Assembly (NCBI GenBank): GCA_009779895.1
Contig: WRBB01000007.1
Location: forward strand, 29,165 to 93,164
Reading direction: 5' to 3'
Origin: Lachnospiraceae bacterium
GTDB taxonomy: Bacteria > Bacillota > Clostridia > Lachnospirales > Lachnospiraceae
Length of the DNA: 64,000 bases
The translations under genes and the position numbers were made by a program. Shown here piece after piece: positions 52,323-60,780 of the stretch; within the stretch, counting starts at the first letter, position 1, and the number at the start of each line of letters is the position of its first letter. A model generated the notes under the pieces. The model saw only the letters and a list, made by a program, of their open reading frames with translations. It was not told the DNA's origin and did no database searches.

Positions 52323-53293
52323 GATTTCTTACCTCCTCGTTTCCTTTGTATTTGATCTAGCAATACCGCTGCGATAATCAACAAGGCAATAATAATTTCC
52401 ATGATAAAAGAGTTCACACCAAGAAGCGTTCCGCCCTGGCGAAGCGTACTCATAATAATCGCTCCCAAAAATGCCCCAATCACAGAACCTTGCCCACCGT
52501 TTAGGGAAGCACCACCTACCACAGACGCTGCAATTGCATCCAATTCATATCCTGTCCCCGTTGTAGGGGCAGCATTGGATAGTCTGGACGTAATCAAAAT
52601 CCCGGCGATTGCACACATAACCGCCGAAAAAATATAAGTACCATACACGGTAAGTCTAATATGAATGCCGGAAAGCCTTGCTGCTTCTTTGTTACTGCCA
52701 TATGCATAAACATTTCGCCCAAATACCGTTTTTCGTGCAATGAATAAAGCAATCAAGGACAATAAAATCCAAACAATCGCCAACAACGGTATCCCCAAAG
52801 GATTAAAACGGGCAATTGCCAAAAAATTCTCCGGCAATCCGGAAATCATACGGGCATTGGTCATGAGCATCAATGTGGCTCGAACCAAAGACATCATACC
52901 CATAGTCGCAATAAACGGCGGAACATTACCATCATAAATCAACACACCATTCATTGCCCCAATTGCTGCGCATGCCAATATTGCCAATATAATCGCAACA
53001 GGAATCGAAATATTATTTGTAACCATCAAAGCAACTACCGTTCCCGAAAAACCCAAAACAGATCCAACAGATAAATCAATTCCGGAAGAAATAATCACAA
53101 AAACCATACCCAATGCCACAATTCCATAAATGGAAGTTTGCCGTAGGAGATTCATAATATTTGAAAAGCGAAAAAATACCGGTGTTGCAACAGCAAATAT
53201 GATAAATAATAACGCAAGCACAGCAAGCAAAAAAATTTCCGTTTTTCCTACATGAAACTTCACCTTTTTTATTTGATTCTTATTTGAGCTCAT
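52319..53293 (-). CDS. CUT2 ABC transporter permease, system E
   Basis: A 324-residue RbsC-type permease with about ten helices; signatures ISSGIDLSVGSVLGF, EAARLSGIHIRLT and GGASLNGGQGSVIG, and a basic C-terminus. It lies 5 bases after the ATPase gene. Cargo is unknown; the kinase, aldo/keto reductase and KDPG aldolase nearby fit a pentose or sugar acid. Confidence 0.92.
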   Translation of the reverse strand: MSSNKNQIKKVKFHVGKTEIFLLAVLALLFIIFAVATPVFFRFSNIMNLLRQTSIYGIVALGMVFVIISSGIDLSVGSVLGFSGTVVALMVTNNISIPVAIILAILACAAIGAMNGVLIYDGNVPPFIATMGMMSLVRATLMLMTNARMISGLPENFLAIARFNPLGIPLLAIVWILLSLIALFIARKTVFGRNVYAYGSNKEAARLSGIHIRLTVYGTYIFSAVMCAIAGILITSRLSNAAPTTGTGYELDAIAASVVGGASLNGGQGSVIGAFLGAIIMSTLRQGGTLLGVNSFIMEIIIALLIIAAVLLDQIQRKRGGKKS

Positions 53294-53298
53294 ATCTT

Positions 53299-54804
53299 CT
53301 ACTCCCTTTCCAGTTTCATACCGGATGCAAGGCGAAGTACATTTTCCTCACTATACTCACTTTTATCCAATATGCCCATTTGTTTTCCCTCATACATCAC
53401 AAGCAAACGATTTGATAATCCCATCACTTCCGGCAAATAAGATGAAATAATCATGATTGTTTTCCCTTGACGAATCAATTCCTCAAACACCTTATAAATT
53501 TCTACTTTCGCACCAACATCAACTCCAACTGTAGGCTCGTCAAAAATAAAAAAATCACTGCCGGCCGCCAACCATTTTCCAATTACTACCTTTTGCTGGT
53601 TACCACCTGATAAATTGCCCGCTATTTGATGAATACTCGGTGTTTTTGTTTGCAAAACGTCACAATATTGCCGGGCAATTTCATCGCCCTGCTTTGTATT
53701 CAAAATACCATATTTTGCAATATTCTTAATCGAAGCCATATTGGTATTTTCTACCACGGATAACCCCAATGCCAACCCTTGTTTTTTTCTATCTTCCGGC
53801 AATAGAGCCATGCCGGCGGCAATCGCAGCGGATGGTTTTTTTACACTCAAATTTTTATGATGAAATGTTACCGTTCCTGTATTTTTTATCTTATCTCCAA
53901 AGATTGTATGGACAATTTCCGAACGGCCGCTACCTACCAAACCGAACATGCCAAAAATCTCACCTTTTTTTACATCAAAATGAATGTCTTCAAACTCTCC
54001 TGCCCGCGACAGGTTTTCAACCTGCAATACGATTTCACCCGGCTCCACATGCTCAATGTTGTACATATCTTCTAGCTTGCGCCCAACCATCATCGTGATT
54101 AAATCATCTTCCGTAACATTATTTGTATCAACCGTTCCAACCAATGCACCATCTTTTAATACCGTGATGCGGTCACTAATTTGAAAAATTTCTTCCATTC
54201 TATGAGAAATATATAAAATCCCTACATTTTTATCTTTTAACATCTGGATAATTCGAAATAGCTCTTCTGTCTCCTCTGTTGTTAACTGAGCCGTTGGCTC
54301 ATCAAAAATTACAAATTTGGCTTTTTGATGCAACACTTTCCCAATTGCCACCATTTCTTGTTTGGCTCTCGTTAAATCAGACATAATTTCTGTCGCACCC
54401 ACATCAATACCCATAGAAGACATGATTTCATCAGTTTCTTTATTAATTTTTTTATGGTTTACCATTCCAAATTTATTTTTTGGTAACTGCCCCATAAACA
54501 TATTTTCCGCTACCGTCAAATGTTGTGCAAAATTAATCTCCTGATAAACTGCGCTTAATCCCAAACTCTGCGCATGAATCGGATTTTTAACATCTATTTT
54601 CTTGCCCGCTACAAACACTTCTCCTGCCGTCTTTTGATGTACACCCATCAAAATTTTTATCAATGTAGATTTACCTGCTCCATTTTCACCAACAAGTGCA
54701 TGAATCTCACCGGCACTTACATCAATATCAACATTATGAAGCGCTCTAACACCCGGAAATTCTTTTGTAATACCAATCATTTTTACAATTGTTTGGTTTG
54801 CCAT
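53299..54804 (-). CDS. CUT2 ABC transporter double ATPase, system E
   Basis: A 501-residue double ABC protein. Domain 1: GENGAGKST, FVIFDEPTAQLT, but the signature region reads LTRAKQEM rather than a typical LSVAQQQM. Domain 2: GLVGSGRSE, LSGGNQQK and FFIFDEPTVGVDVGAK. Works with the permease downstream and the binding protein upstream; GAAGGAG ribosome site. Confidence 0.93.
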   Translation of the reverse strand: MANQTIVKMIGITKEFPGVRALHNVDIDVSAGEIHALVGENGAGKSTLIKILMGVHQKTAGEVFVAGKKIDVKNPIHAQSLGLSAVYQEINFAQHLTVAENMFMGQLPKNKFGMVNHKKINKETDEIMSSMGIDVGATEIMSDLTRAKQEMVAIGKVLHQKAKFVIFDEPTAQLTTEETEELFRIIQMLKDKNVGILYISHRMEEIFQISDRITVLKDGALVGTVDTNNVTEDDLITMMVGRKLEDMYNIEHVEPGEIVLQVENLSRAGEFEDIHFDVKKGEIFGMFGLVGSGRSEIVHTIFGDKIKNTGTVTFHHKNLSVKKPSAAIAAGMALLPEDRKKQGLALGLSVVENTNMASIKNIAKYGILNTKQGDEIARQYCDVLQTKTPSIHQIAGNLSGGNQQKVVIGKWLAAGSDFFIFDEPTVGVDVGAKVEIYKVFEELIRQGKTIMIISSYLPEVMGLSNRLLVMYEGKQMGILDKSEYSEENVLRLASGMKLERE

Positions 54805-54828
54805 TGAACTCTCCTTCCTGTATACAAA

Positions 54829-54860
54829 GGCGTTACTCCAATTTGAGTCGGAGCAACGCC
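54829..54860 (-). repeat. Hairpin after the binding-protein gene, system E
   Basis: GGCGTTACTCC (54829-54839) and GGAGCAACGCC (54850-54860) form an 11-bp stem in minus-strand RNA with one G-U pair and a 10-base loop, between binding-protein and ATPase genes. Confidence 0.75.
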
Positions 54861-54891
54861 TCAGCCTTTTTAATATGCGTTCATCTTATAT

Positions 54892-55968
54892 CTAATGTAC
54901 AATATGTTGGCTCAATAGCTCTTGAATGTCAGCATCATTGATATTTTCTGCCGTAACTACATTTACAGGAACTGCAACAGATGCCGGCAAGGAAGCACCT
55001 TCCCCTTGAATTGCTCTTACTACATCAAGTACCCCATTAAAGCCCATGCCCCATGGATCTTGCACAACCATACCGGTCAAATTTCCTGCTTGAATAGCAT
55101 CCACTTGCTGCTGATTTGCATCAAAAGCATAAGTAATAATGTCTTGACGTCCCGTTTCTTCAATTGCCAATGCAATACCAACACCCATGTGGTTATTATC
55201 ACCGAAAATACCAATTAAATTTGGATTCGCTGCGATTAAATTACCGGCAATATCTGTTGCTCTTGCAATATCATTATCCGCATATTGTGTTTCCAGTACA
55301 TTGATATCCGGAACCAACTCTTGAATTCTATCAATAAATCCATTTGTACGCGCTACGTTTACACCCGCACCTGCCACGGCAGAAATCACAACTACATCCA
55401 TACCGGATGGATCAATTCCTTCACTTTCCCATTGCGCAACCATCAAATCCGCTGTTTCAGCCGAAGCTGCCGCATGGTCTGTTGCTAAAAAAGTTACAAC
55501 GTCACCTGACGGAATATACTCATCCAAAGCCACTACAGGAATACCCGCAGCTGTTGCTTCTTCCACTGCATTTACAACTGTTTCACCCGATGTTGCCGCA
55601 ATCACAATCCCGTCCGGTCCAGCTTGAATGGCATTCTCAAAAATCGTTACTTGCTGTGCAATATCTAACTCACTTGGTGGTCCATCAATTGTAACACGGA
55701 TCATACCATCGCTTTGCTCCGCAGCTGCCAAAGCACCCGATGCTAAAATTTGCCAGTAATCAGAATCTGTTGCCTTGATAATAACTGTAATATCAAAGGG
55801 GCCCTCTGCCGCATCCTGTGTTTCTCCGGCATCAGCTGTATCTTCTGCCGCTGTATCCTCCACCACTACATCTGTTGTTGTATCCGAAGTATCATCCCCG
55901 GTACAACCAATCAATAATCCTGCTACTAATGTTAGACTACATAATAATGCAAATACTTTTTTCTTCAT
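54892..55968 (-). CDS. Sugar-binding lipoprotein of ABC transporter, system E
   Basis: A 358-residue type I binding protein: lipobox GLLIGC (Cys22), Thr/Asp/Ala-rich acidic linker to about residue 55, then the binding fold (FDITVIIKATDSDYWQIL, PDGIVIAATSGETVVNAV, VVVISAVAGAGVNVARTNG, GIFGDNNHMGVGIALAIEE, YAFDANQQQVDAI). The aromatic pair DYW near the start of the fold and DANQQ resemble ribose/xylose-type pockets. GGGAGGG precedes the start. First structural gene of system E. Confidence 0.92.
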   Translation of the reverse strand: MKKKVFALLCSLTLVAGLLIGCTGDDTSDTTTDVVVEDTAAEDTADAGETQDAAEGPFDITVIIKATDSDYWQILASGALAAAEQSDGMIRVTIDGPPSELDIAQQVTIFENAIQAGPDGIVIAATSGETVVNAVEEATAAGIPVVALDEYIPSGDVVTFLATDHAAASAETADLMVAQWESEGIDPSGMDVVVISAVAGAGVNVARTNGFIDRIQELVPDINVLETQYADNDIARATDIAGNLIAANPNLIGIFGDNNHMGVGIALAIEETGRQDIITYAFDANQQQVDAIQAGNLTGMVVQDPWGMGFNGVLDVVRAIQGEGASLPASVAVPVNVVTAENINDADIQELLSQHIVH

Positions 55969-56066
55969 TCATTTTCCCTCCCTAAATGATATACAACACT
56001 ACTTACTTCTTTTATATCTGACACATTTTAGAACATCTCCAAATGTGCTGATACCTTTTCATCCGT

Positions 56067-57083
56067 TTAAGGGCTACGTCTTTCTGAACCCTTTAACTGT
56101 AAAACACAAGGAACCGTATATACAACATTGTCCACTGCCTTTTTATCCGTTAACTCCTGTAACAGACGCATTGCCGTCTTTCCCATTTCATTGGTATCAC
56201 GCGCAACGCAACTAAAACTATAATCTAAAATATCCAGTATATCTATACTATCAATTCCAATCACTGCAATGTCTCTGCCAATGCGCTTTTTCTCTTCTCG
56301 CATGGCTTTTAAAAAACCCAAACTGGTTAAATTGTTGCTGGTAATAATACTATCCGGCATATTCCCTGCCGCAATCATTTTTTTTGTAAGTTTATAAGAT
56401 GTTTCAACTGAAAAATCTCCAACAAAAACGTACGCTTCATCAATCGGTTTACCGGCCTCTTCCATTGCCATCAAAAAGCCCTGGTACCGCTCCCTTGCAA
56501 TCTGCAATTTTAAATCGCCCGTGATGATTCCAACCGTTTCACTACCGGCTTGAATCAATTCCTTTGTCGCCAAATAACCACTTTTCTTATTTTCATAAAA
56601 CACACCGCCCCAGCGACTCTTATTTAGGTGACGGTCTAACAATACAATCGGGACTTCAAGATCATCAAAAAGGGTCTCCAATACACGACGTTCTTTCAAA
56701 TTACGCTCTGCTGCCGGTGTTAAAATCAATCCTCTCACTCGTTGCTGCGCCAAAACCCGCAATGCTCTATCTTCTTTTACCACATCATTGCCCGTATCAC
56801 AGCAAATCATCGACCAACCCATTTGGTCACAAACCTCAGAAATACCACTTAATACCTCTGCAAAAAAATGATTTGCCATCTCCGGAATCACAACACCTAT
56901 GATGTTTGTTTCCTGCCTCGATAAACTCCTTGCAACTACCGATGGGGTGTATCCCGTTTCTTCTACCACCTTGTTTACTTTGTCACGTACCTCTTGGCTC
57001 ACATAACCATTGTTATTTAAAACTCTGGAAACTGTTGATTTCGAAACCCCGGCCATCTTTGCTATTTCATAAATATTTTTCAT
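56067..57083 (-). CDS. LacI-family repressor, system E
   Basis: A 338-residue LacI/GalR regulator: helix-turn-helix MKNIYEIAKMAGVSKSTVSRVLNNNGYVS at the N-terminus, hinge helix PSVVARSLSR, and an effector domain (IIGVVIPEMANHFFAEVLSG, SIITSNNLTSLGFLKAM, AVIGIDSIDILDIL). It is upstream of, and parallel to, the system E binding-protein gene. Two identical 16-base operator-like sequences lie in front of it, one overlapping its own -35 region, so autoregulation is likely. Confidence 0.92.
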   Translation of the reverse strand: MKNIYEIAKMAGVSKSTVSRVLNNNGYVSQEVRDKVNKVVEETGYTPSVVARSLSRQETNIIGVVIPEMANHFFAEVLSGISEVCDQMGWSMICCDTGNDVVKEDRALRVLAQQRVRGLILTPAAERNLKERRVLETLFDDLEVPIVLLDRHLNKSRWGGVFYENKKSGYLATKELIQAGSETVGIITGDLKLQIARERYQGFLMAMEEAGKPIDEAYVFVGDFSVETSYKLTKKMIAAGNMPDSIITSNNLTSLGFLKAMREEKKRIGRDIAVIGIDSIDILDILDYSFSCVARDTNEMGKTAMRLLQELTDKKAVDNVVYTVPCVLQLKGSERRSP

Positions 57084-57135
57084 ATTATTTCACCGCTTAT
57101 CGTATATCATCGAATCTTTAAACAATAGGATACGC

Positions 57136-57166
57136 ATTATAGTATATATAATGGTACCGCTCCCAT
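57136..57166 (-). promoter_or_regulatory. LacI gene promoter with overlapping operator, copy 1
   Basis: TATAAT on the minus strand at 57141-57136; the operator-like ATGGTACCGCTCCCAT (57151-57166), a partial palindrome with a central CG as LacI-family sites have, covers the -35 position. Confidence 0.65.
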
Positions 57167-57270
57167 GCCAGAGGTAAAAAATATTAAGCAAACTTGCAAT
57201 ACTGCAAAACACCTAAAATAACTTTAATCAAACGATTTTCAATACAAATGAAACAGACCGTATCTTTAGT

Positions 57271-57286
57271 ATGGTACCGCTCCCAT
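57271..57286. promoter_or_regulatory. LacI-family operator candidate, copy 2
   Basis: Second identical ATGGTACCGCTCCCAT, about 190 bases upstream of the aldolase promoter; with copy 1 it could hold a repression loop. Confidence 0.65.
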
Positions 57287-57477
57287 CACTTATGTGATAT
57301 AATTGTATAGCACATCTTTTATTATGTCAACAAAAAAAGTCGACTTTTTCAAATTCTATCTCATTTGCATAAATTTCCCCTGTTTCTTTTATTTATTCTT
57401 ACCAATAAAATAAAAATCCAAAGATAATCAATCAGCTCCAAATGTCAAAAAATAGAGCACTTACTTACCGCTACACA

Positions 57478-57505
57478 TTGACAACGCACATACACCTAGT
57501 ATAAT
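57478..57505 (+). promoter_or_regulatory. Promoter of the KDPG aldolase gene
   Basis: TTGACA (57478-57483) and TATAAT (57500-57505), spacer 16 bases, both matching consensus. A TAATGT/ACATTA inverted repeat overlaps the -10 box. Confidence 0.78.
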
Positions 57506-57582
57506 GTAATGTAGTAACATTAAGATAAAAGCTTCAAAAAAACTTTTTTTGTTTCATGGAAGCACACAACAAAGGAGATAAA

Positions 57583-58221
57583 ATGAACGATATATTACAA
57601 AAAATCCAAGAAATTGGTATTGTTCCCGTAATTGCTCTTGATGATGCAAAAGATGCCGAACCTTTGGGGGCCGCACTCAGTAAGGGCGGATTGCTTTGCG
57701 CTGAAATCACATTTCGAACTGCCGCCGCTGAAGAATCCATAAAAATTATATCCAAGAAATTCCCGCATTTATTAGTTGGTGCCGGCACCGTCCTTACCAT
57801 TGAGCAAGTGGATAAAGCTGTTGCCGCCGGTGCTCAATTTGTTGTGAGTCCTGGTTTTAATCCAAGAATTGTTGCATATTGTGTGAAAAACAATATCTTA
57901 ATGATTCCCGGTTGCTCTTCCCCAAGTGACATCGAATTGGCCTTGGAGCAAGGTATCAATGTCGTAAAATTCTTTCCTGCTGAACAAAGCGGCGGATTGG
58001 AATATATCAAAGCCATTGCCGCACCTTATGTTGGAGTGAAATTTATGGCAACCGGTGGTATCAATCCACAAAATGTGAAAGATTATCTGGCCTATAATCG
58101 AATCGCCGCTTGTGGCGGAAGCTGGATGGTAAAATCTGATTTAATTAATCATGGGAAGTTTGATGAGATTGCTACACTTTCGAAAGAAGCCGTGGAAATC
58201 GTAAAAAATAGCCGAGCATAA
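57583..58221 (+). CDS. eda: KDPG/KHG aldolase
   Basis: ATG 57583 follows AAAGGAGA; an in-frame start at 57556 is less likely. A 212-residue class I aldolase: Glu41 and Arg45 in AEITFRT, Schiff-base Lys129 in NVVKFFPAE, phosphate-site GSWMV near the end. It splits 2-keto-3-deoxy-6-phosphogluconate into pyruvate and glyceraldehyde 3-phosphate. A KDG kinase is not evident nearby, though the FGGY kinase could supply the phosphate. Followed at 77 bases by an ACT-domain gene. Confidence 0.95.
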   Translation: MNDILQKIQEIGIVPVIALDDAKDAEPLGAALSKGGLLCAEITFRTAAAEESIKIISKKFPHLLVGAGTVLTIEQVDKAVAAGAQFVVSPGFNPRIVAYCVKNNILMIPGCSSPSDIELALEQGINVVKFFPAEQSGGLEYIKAIAAPYVGVKFMATGGINPQNVKDYLAYNRIAACGGSWMVKSDLINHGKFDEIATLSKEAVEIVKNSRA

Positions 58222-58298
58222 GTAGATAGTAGACCATGTATTCTGCTTTTTAAACATCCGCAAACGGAGACGCAACATTTATACTAGGAGATGGAAAA

Positions 58299-58664
58299 AT
58301 GGAACTACAAAAGATAACTTGTGATTTTAATATATGTAAGGTATCGCATATTGACCAAATCGATTTTACGCAAGAATTTGTTTTTCTGTCAAAAACTTCT
58401 GACGAGATTTCTCTTGTTTGTGAAACAAAACATACACCCCCCAACATTACAAAATCTGAGCCTGGCTGGAAAGCTTTGAAAGTATCGGGCGTACTAGATT
58501 TTGGAATGATTGGGGTCATCGCAAAAATTTCAAACCTATTGGCAAAAGCTGAAATTAGTATATTTGTTGTTTCGACATACAACACGGACTATATTTTTTT
58601 GAAAGCCGAGGATTTTAATAAGGGCGTTCAGGTGCTTATACACAATGGTTATGTTATTGCGTAA
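58299..58664 (+). CDS. ACT-domain protein (CASTOR-like)
   Basis: A 121-residue cytoplasmic protein with a C-terminal ACT domain (GVLDFGMIGVIAKISNLLAKAEISIFVVSTYNTDYIFLK), of the double-ACT type named after CASTOR. CTAGGAG is the ribosome site. Such small proteins bind amino acids or related ligands and may regulate a partner enzyme. It follows eda on the same strand and probably shares its transcript; the link to sugar breakdown is unclear. Confidence 0.82.
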   Translation: MELQKITCDFNICKVSHIDQIDFTQEFVFLSKTSDEISLVCETKHTPPNITKSEPGWKALKVSGVLDFGMIGVIAKISNLLAKAEISIFVVSTYNTDYIFLKAEDFNKGVQVLIHNGYVIA

Positions 58665-58779
58665 ATTAAACTTTACTGTTTCACGCAATAAAACCACTTC
58701 CAACAACCGCGAGGGCGGATGATGTTTTCCCCTTTCGTTACGTTACTATTACAATCAGAATCGCAAAACTGCCAAACGT

Positions 58780-58887
58780 TCAGAGGAAATTTTCAAGAAC
58801 TGTATCCTCTAGTATCTTAATGTGCGTTTTATTATTGCAAATAGGACATAATGTCCACTTGTCCTTAATAGCAACACAAACCATCAT
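58780..58887 (-). pseudogene. Frameshifted cysteine-rich KTR protein remnant
   Basis: The minus strand encodes MMVCVAIKDKWTLCPICNN and continues KTHIKILEDTVLENF, which matches the start of the cysteine-rich KTR family as I remember it (WILCPxCGNKTR, EDTxLKNFPL). One T appears to be missing after GAAAATTT, so the frame ends LENFL-stop instead of LENFPL. Intact members are often carried on conjugative elements of Firmicutes, which fits the accessory nature of this stretch. Confidence 0.5.
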
Positions 58888-58954
58888 AATATCGATTTTT
58901 TTGTGTCGTTACTCCACATTGAATGTTCCACTTTCCATTATGCTCTCATTCAGT

Positions 58955-59509
58955 TCATTTCCGAAGTTTTAATATAATCCCTTTTTCATCAGCTATGGCT
59001 TGAAATAACCTCGCCGCAATTTCAGATTTTTCTTTCAGAGGAACTTGCGGGTCTACTTCTTCTCTAATCTGCGCCATGATTGTGTTTATATCCTGTAATT
59101 GCAACAAATTAACAGCAAGGCAATAAAAACTCTTGCGGCGACCATTATCGTAATTTGCCAATAATTTTTCCAATATTTTAATCTTGACATTCAGTTCTGC
59201 TTCGTAGGTTTCCAGACCAATTTCTTTTACCTTTTGCACATCATGAAATATATTCATATGTGTAATAAATGAATCTTTCTGACCCTCACCGTCGTATTTT
59301 TTGCATGGATACTCATCACACAAAAAACAATATTCCACCCCCTTGCGTTGACAGCAAGATAACATTCCACAACCACAATGCGCCGACGTAAACCCCTCGC
59401 CACCGCAACCGGGGCATTTAGAATCACCGACAGTATAATATCGTTGACATAACCCACAATTTAACCCACAGGCTGAAAATAGAGGGTTTTTTCTTACTTT
59501 ATATTCCAT
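58955..59509 (-). CDS. DUF3795 cysteine-rich protein
   Basis: Start at ATG 59509 after GGAGG. A 184-residue protein with the DUF3795 pattern: SACGLNCGLCQRYY, KCPGCGGEG, HCGCGMLSCCQRKGVEYCFLCDEYPCKKY, twelve or more cysteines that probably bind metal, and a helical C-terminal half. The function of the family is not known. It lies 73 bases downstream of the WYL regulator gene on the same strand, and may be its target. Confidence 0.85.
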   Translation of the reverse strand: MEYKVRKNPLFSACGLNCGLCQRYYTVGDSKCPGCGGEGFTSAHCGCGMLSCCQRKGVEYCFLCDEYPCKKYDGEGQKDSFITHMNIFHDVQKVKEIGLETYEAELNVKIKILEKLLANYDNGRRKSFYCLAVNLLQLQDINTIMAQIREEVDPQVPLKEKSEIAARLFQAIADEKGIILKLRK

Positions 59510-59582
59510 TTTTCCTCCGTCCAATGCTTTTCTTTGATGACTTTCGTATTAAAGTGTATCAGCAAAATAAGACAACAGGCTG

Positions 59583-60497
59583 TCATGTTTCGTATTGCTT
59601 TATAGCTTGTTCGAGAAAATTTTTCATTCTTTCCCTCATAGATTCGGGAGATATGATTTCTGCTTTCTCCCCAAATTGAGTAAAGACACCTAAAACCCAT
59701 TCAACATTTTCAGTTTCAAATGATGCGATAATATTTCCGTCACTATCTTTGTGTGTATTCTCAATTCCGAAAAAATCTATTGCGAGAAATTCAAGAGAAG
59801 TATCCATGCGTACCGTTATACGTTCCCCAGCAGCATTTACAAAATCTTCTTTTAACTCTGGTATTTCATAATCAAGCCGTTCTTCAAAATGAATATTAGC
59901 TAATCTTATCTCAACGATACGATTAAGTTTGAACACTCTGAAAGCATTGCTTTTTCTACAAAAACCCGAAAGATACCAATTTTCCTTTTTGAATATCAAC
60001 TTGTATGGCTCTATGGCTCGTTGACTATATCCATTCCCGCCGTAATACATCATTTCTAACAACACTTTAGTTGCAATAGCTTTTCTAATCGTTTTAATTT
60101 TTCCTATTAACTCACTATTATAATTCCATGCCGCGAAGTCAATAACGATGTCATTTTCTAAAAGCATTTTATTATCATTGTTAAGCCGTAATTTCGCAAG
60201 AAGTGTTTTTATATTTATGTTGTCCTCAATAGAGGTGAGACTATTTAGCCCTGCAAAAATAAGGCTCATTTCATCTTTATTTAAGGCTGTTTTGTTGTAT
60301 CTGAAATTATCTAATAGATATACGCCCCCACCTACTCCTTGTTGGGTTACAACAGGGAATCCGGCACTTGATAAATCCAGTAAATCACGGTGAATCGTCC
60401 GAACAGAAACTTCAAAATAATCAGAGAGTTCTTTAGCTGTGGTTTTTTTGTTTTCTAGCAGTTTGCATAGGATTCCAAACATTCTATTAGTTTTCAT
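59583..60497 (-). CDS. YafY/WYL-domain transcription regulator
   Basis: A 304-residue regulator: winged helix-turn-helix at about 5-60 (MFGILCKLLENKKTTAKELSDYFEVSVRTIHRDLLDLSSAGFPV), then a WYL domain (EPYKLIFKKENWYLSGFCRKSNAFRVFKLNRI) and the C-terminal WCX extension. WYL proteins sense nucleic acid pieces or small ligands and often control accessory or DNA-damage genes. The gene is cotranscribed with the DUF3795 gene. Confidence 0.92.
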   Translation of the reverse strand: MKTNRMFGILCKLLENKKTTAKELSDYFEVSVRTIHRDLLDLSSAGFPVVTQQGVGGGVYLLDNFRYNKTALNKDEMSLIFAGLNSLTSIEDNINIKTLLAKLRLNNDNKMLLENDIVIDFAAWNYNSELIGKIKTIRKAIATKVLLEMMYYGGNGYSQRAIEPYKLIFKKENWYLSGFCRKSNAFRVFKLNRIVEIRLANIHFEERLDYEIPELKEDFVNAAGERITVRMDTSLEFLAIDFFGIENTHKDSDGNIIASFETENVEWVLGVFTQFGEKAEIISPESMRERMKNFLEQAIKQYET

Positions 60498-60660
60498 GAC
60501 CTCACCATCCTGGTGAAAATTCTATCAAACAAGACAGCAAATGTCAACTTTAATGTAATTTTATATTGTACTATATGTACTTCCACATATCCTTTCGTCA
60601 AAACAATGAAAGAAGCGCGTGAAAGTCTGGGCTTGTAAAGATGATTTAAGGACAAATAGA

Positions 60661-60703
60661 AAAAGACCGCAACCACAATATTTTTGCCGAGTTGCGTTCT
60701 TTT
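60661..60703. terminator. Terminator downstream of the membrane MerR gene
   Basis: AAAAGACCGCAAC (60661-60673) pairs with GTTGCGTTCTTTT (60691-60703), one mismatch, 17-base loop; T-runs on both strands. It ends the minus-strand transcript from 61512. Confidence 0.7.
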
Positions 60704-60780
60704 TTTGCTCTTTTACTCTTTCGCTCGATTGATTAATGATGCTTTCCCGGTTAATGGCGGTCATTTCCTAGTAATAGTAA

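Larger units (their letters stand above)
57084..57582. other. AT-rich divergent control region with two operator copies
   Basis: A 499-base gap between the LacI gene and the KDPG aldolase gene. It contains two identical ATGGTACCGCTCCCAT sites exactly 120 bases apart, the LacI gene promoter and a consensus promoter for the aldolase. The rest is AT-rich with no gene seen. Confidence 0.7.

Noticed and set aside
60561..60764. 67-codon minus-strand open frame after the membrane MerR gene
   Set aside because: It crosses the terminator hairpin, lacks a ribosome site and shows no family resemblance I trust.
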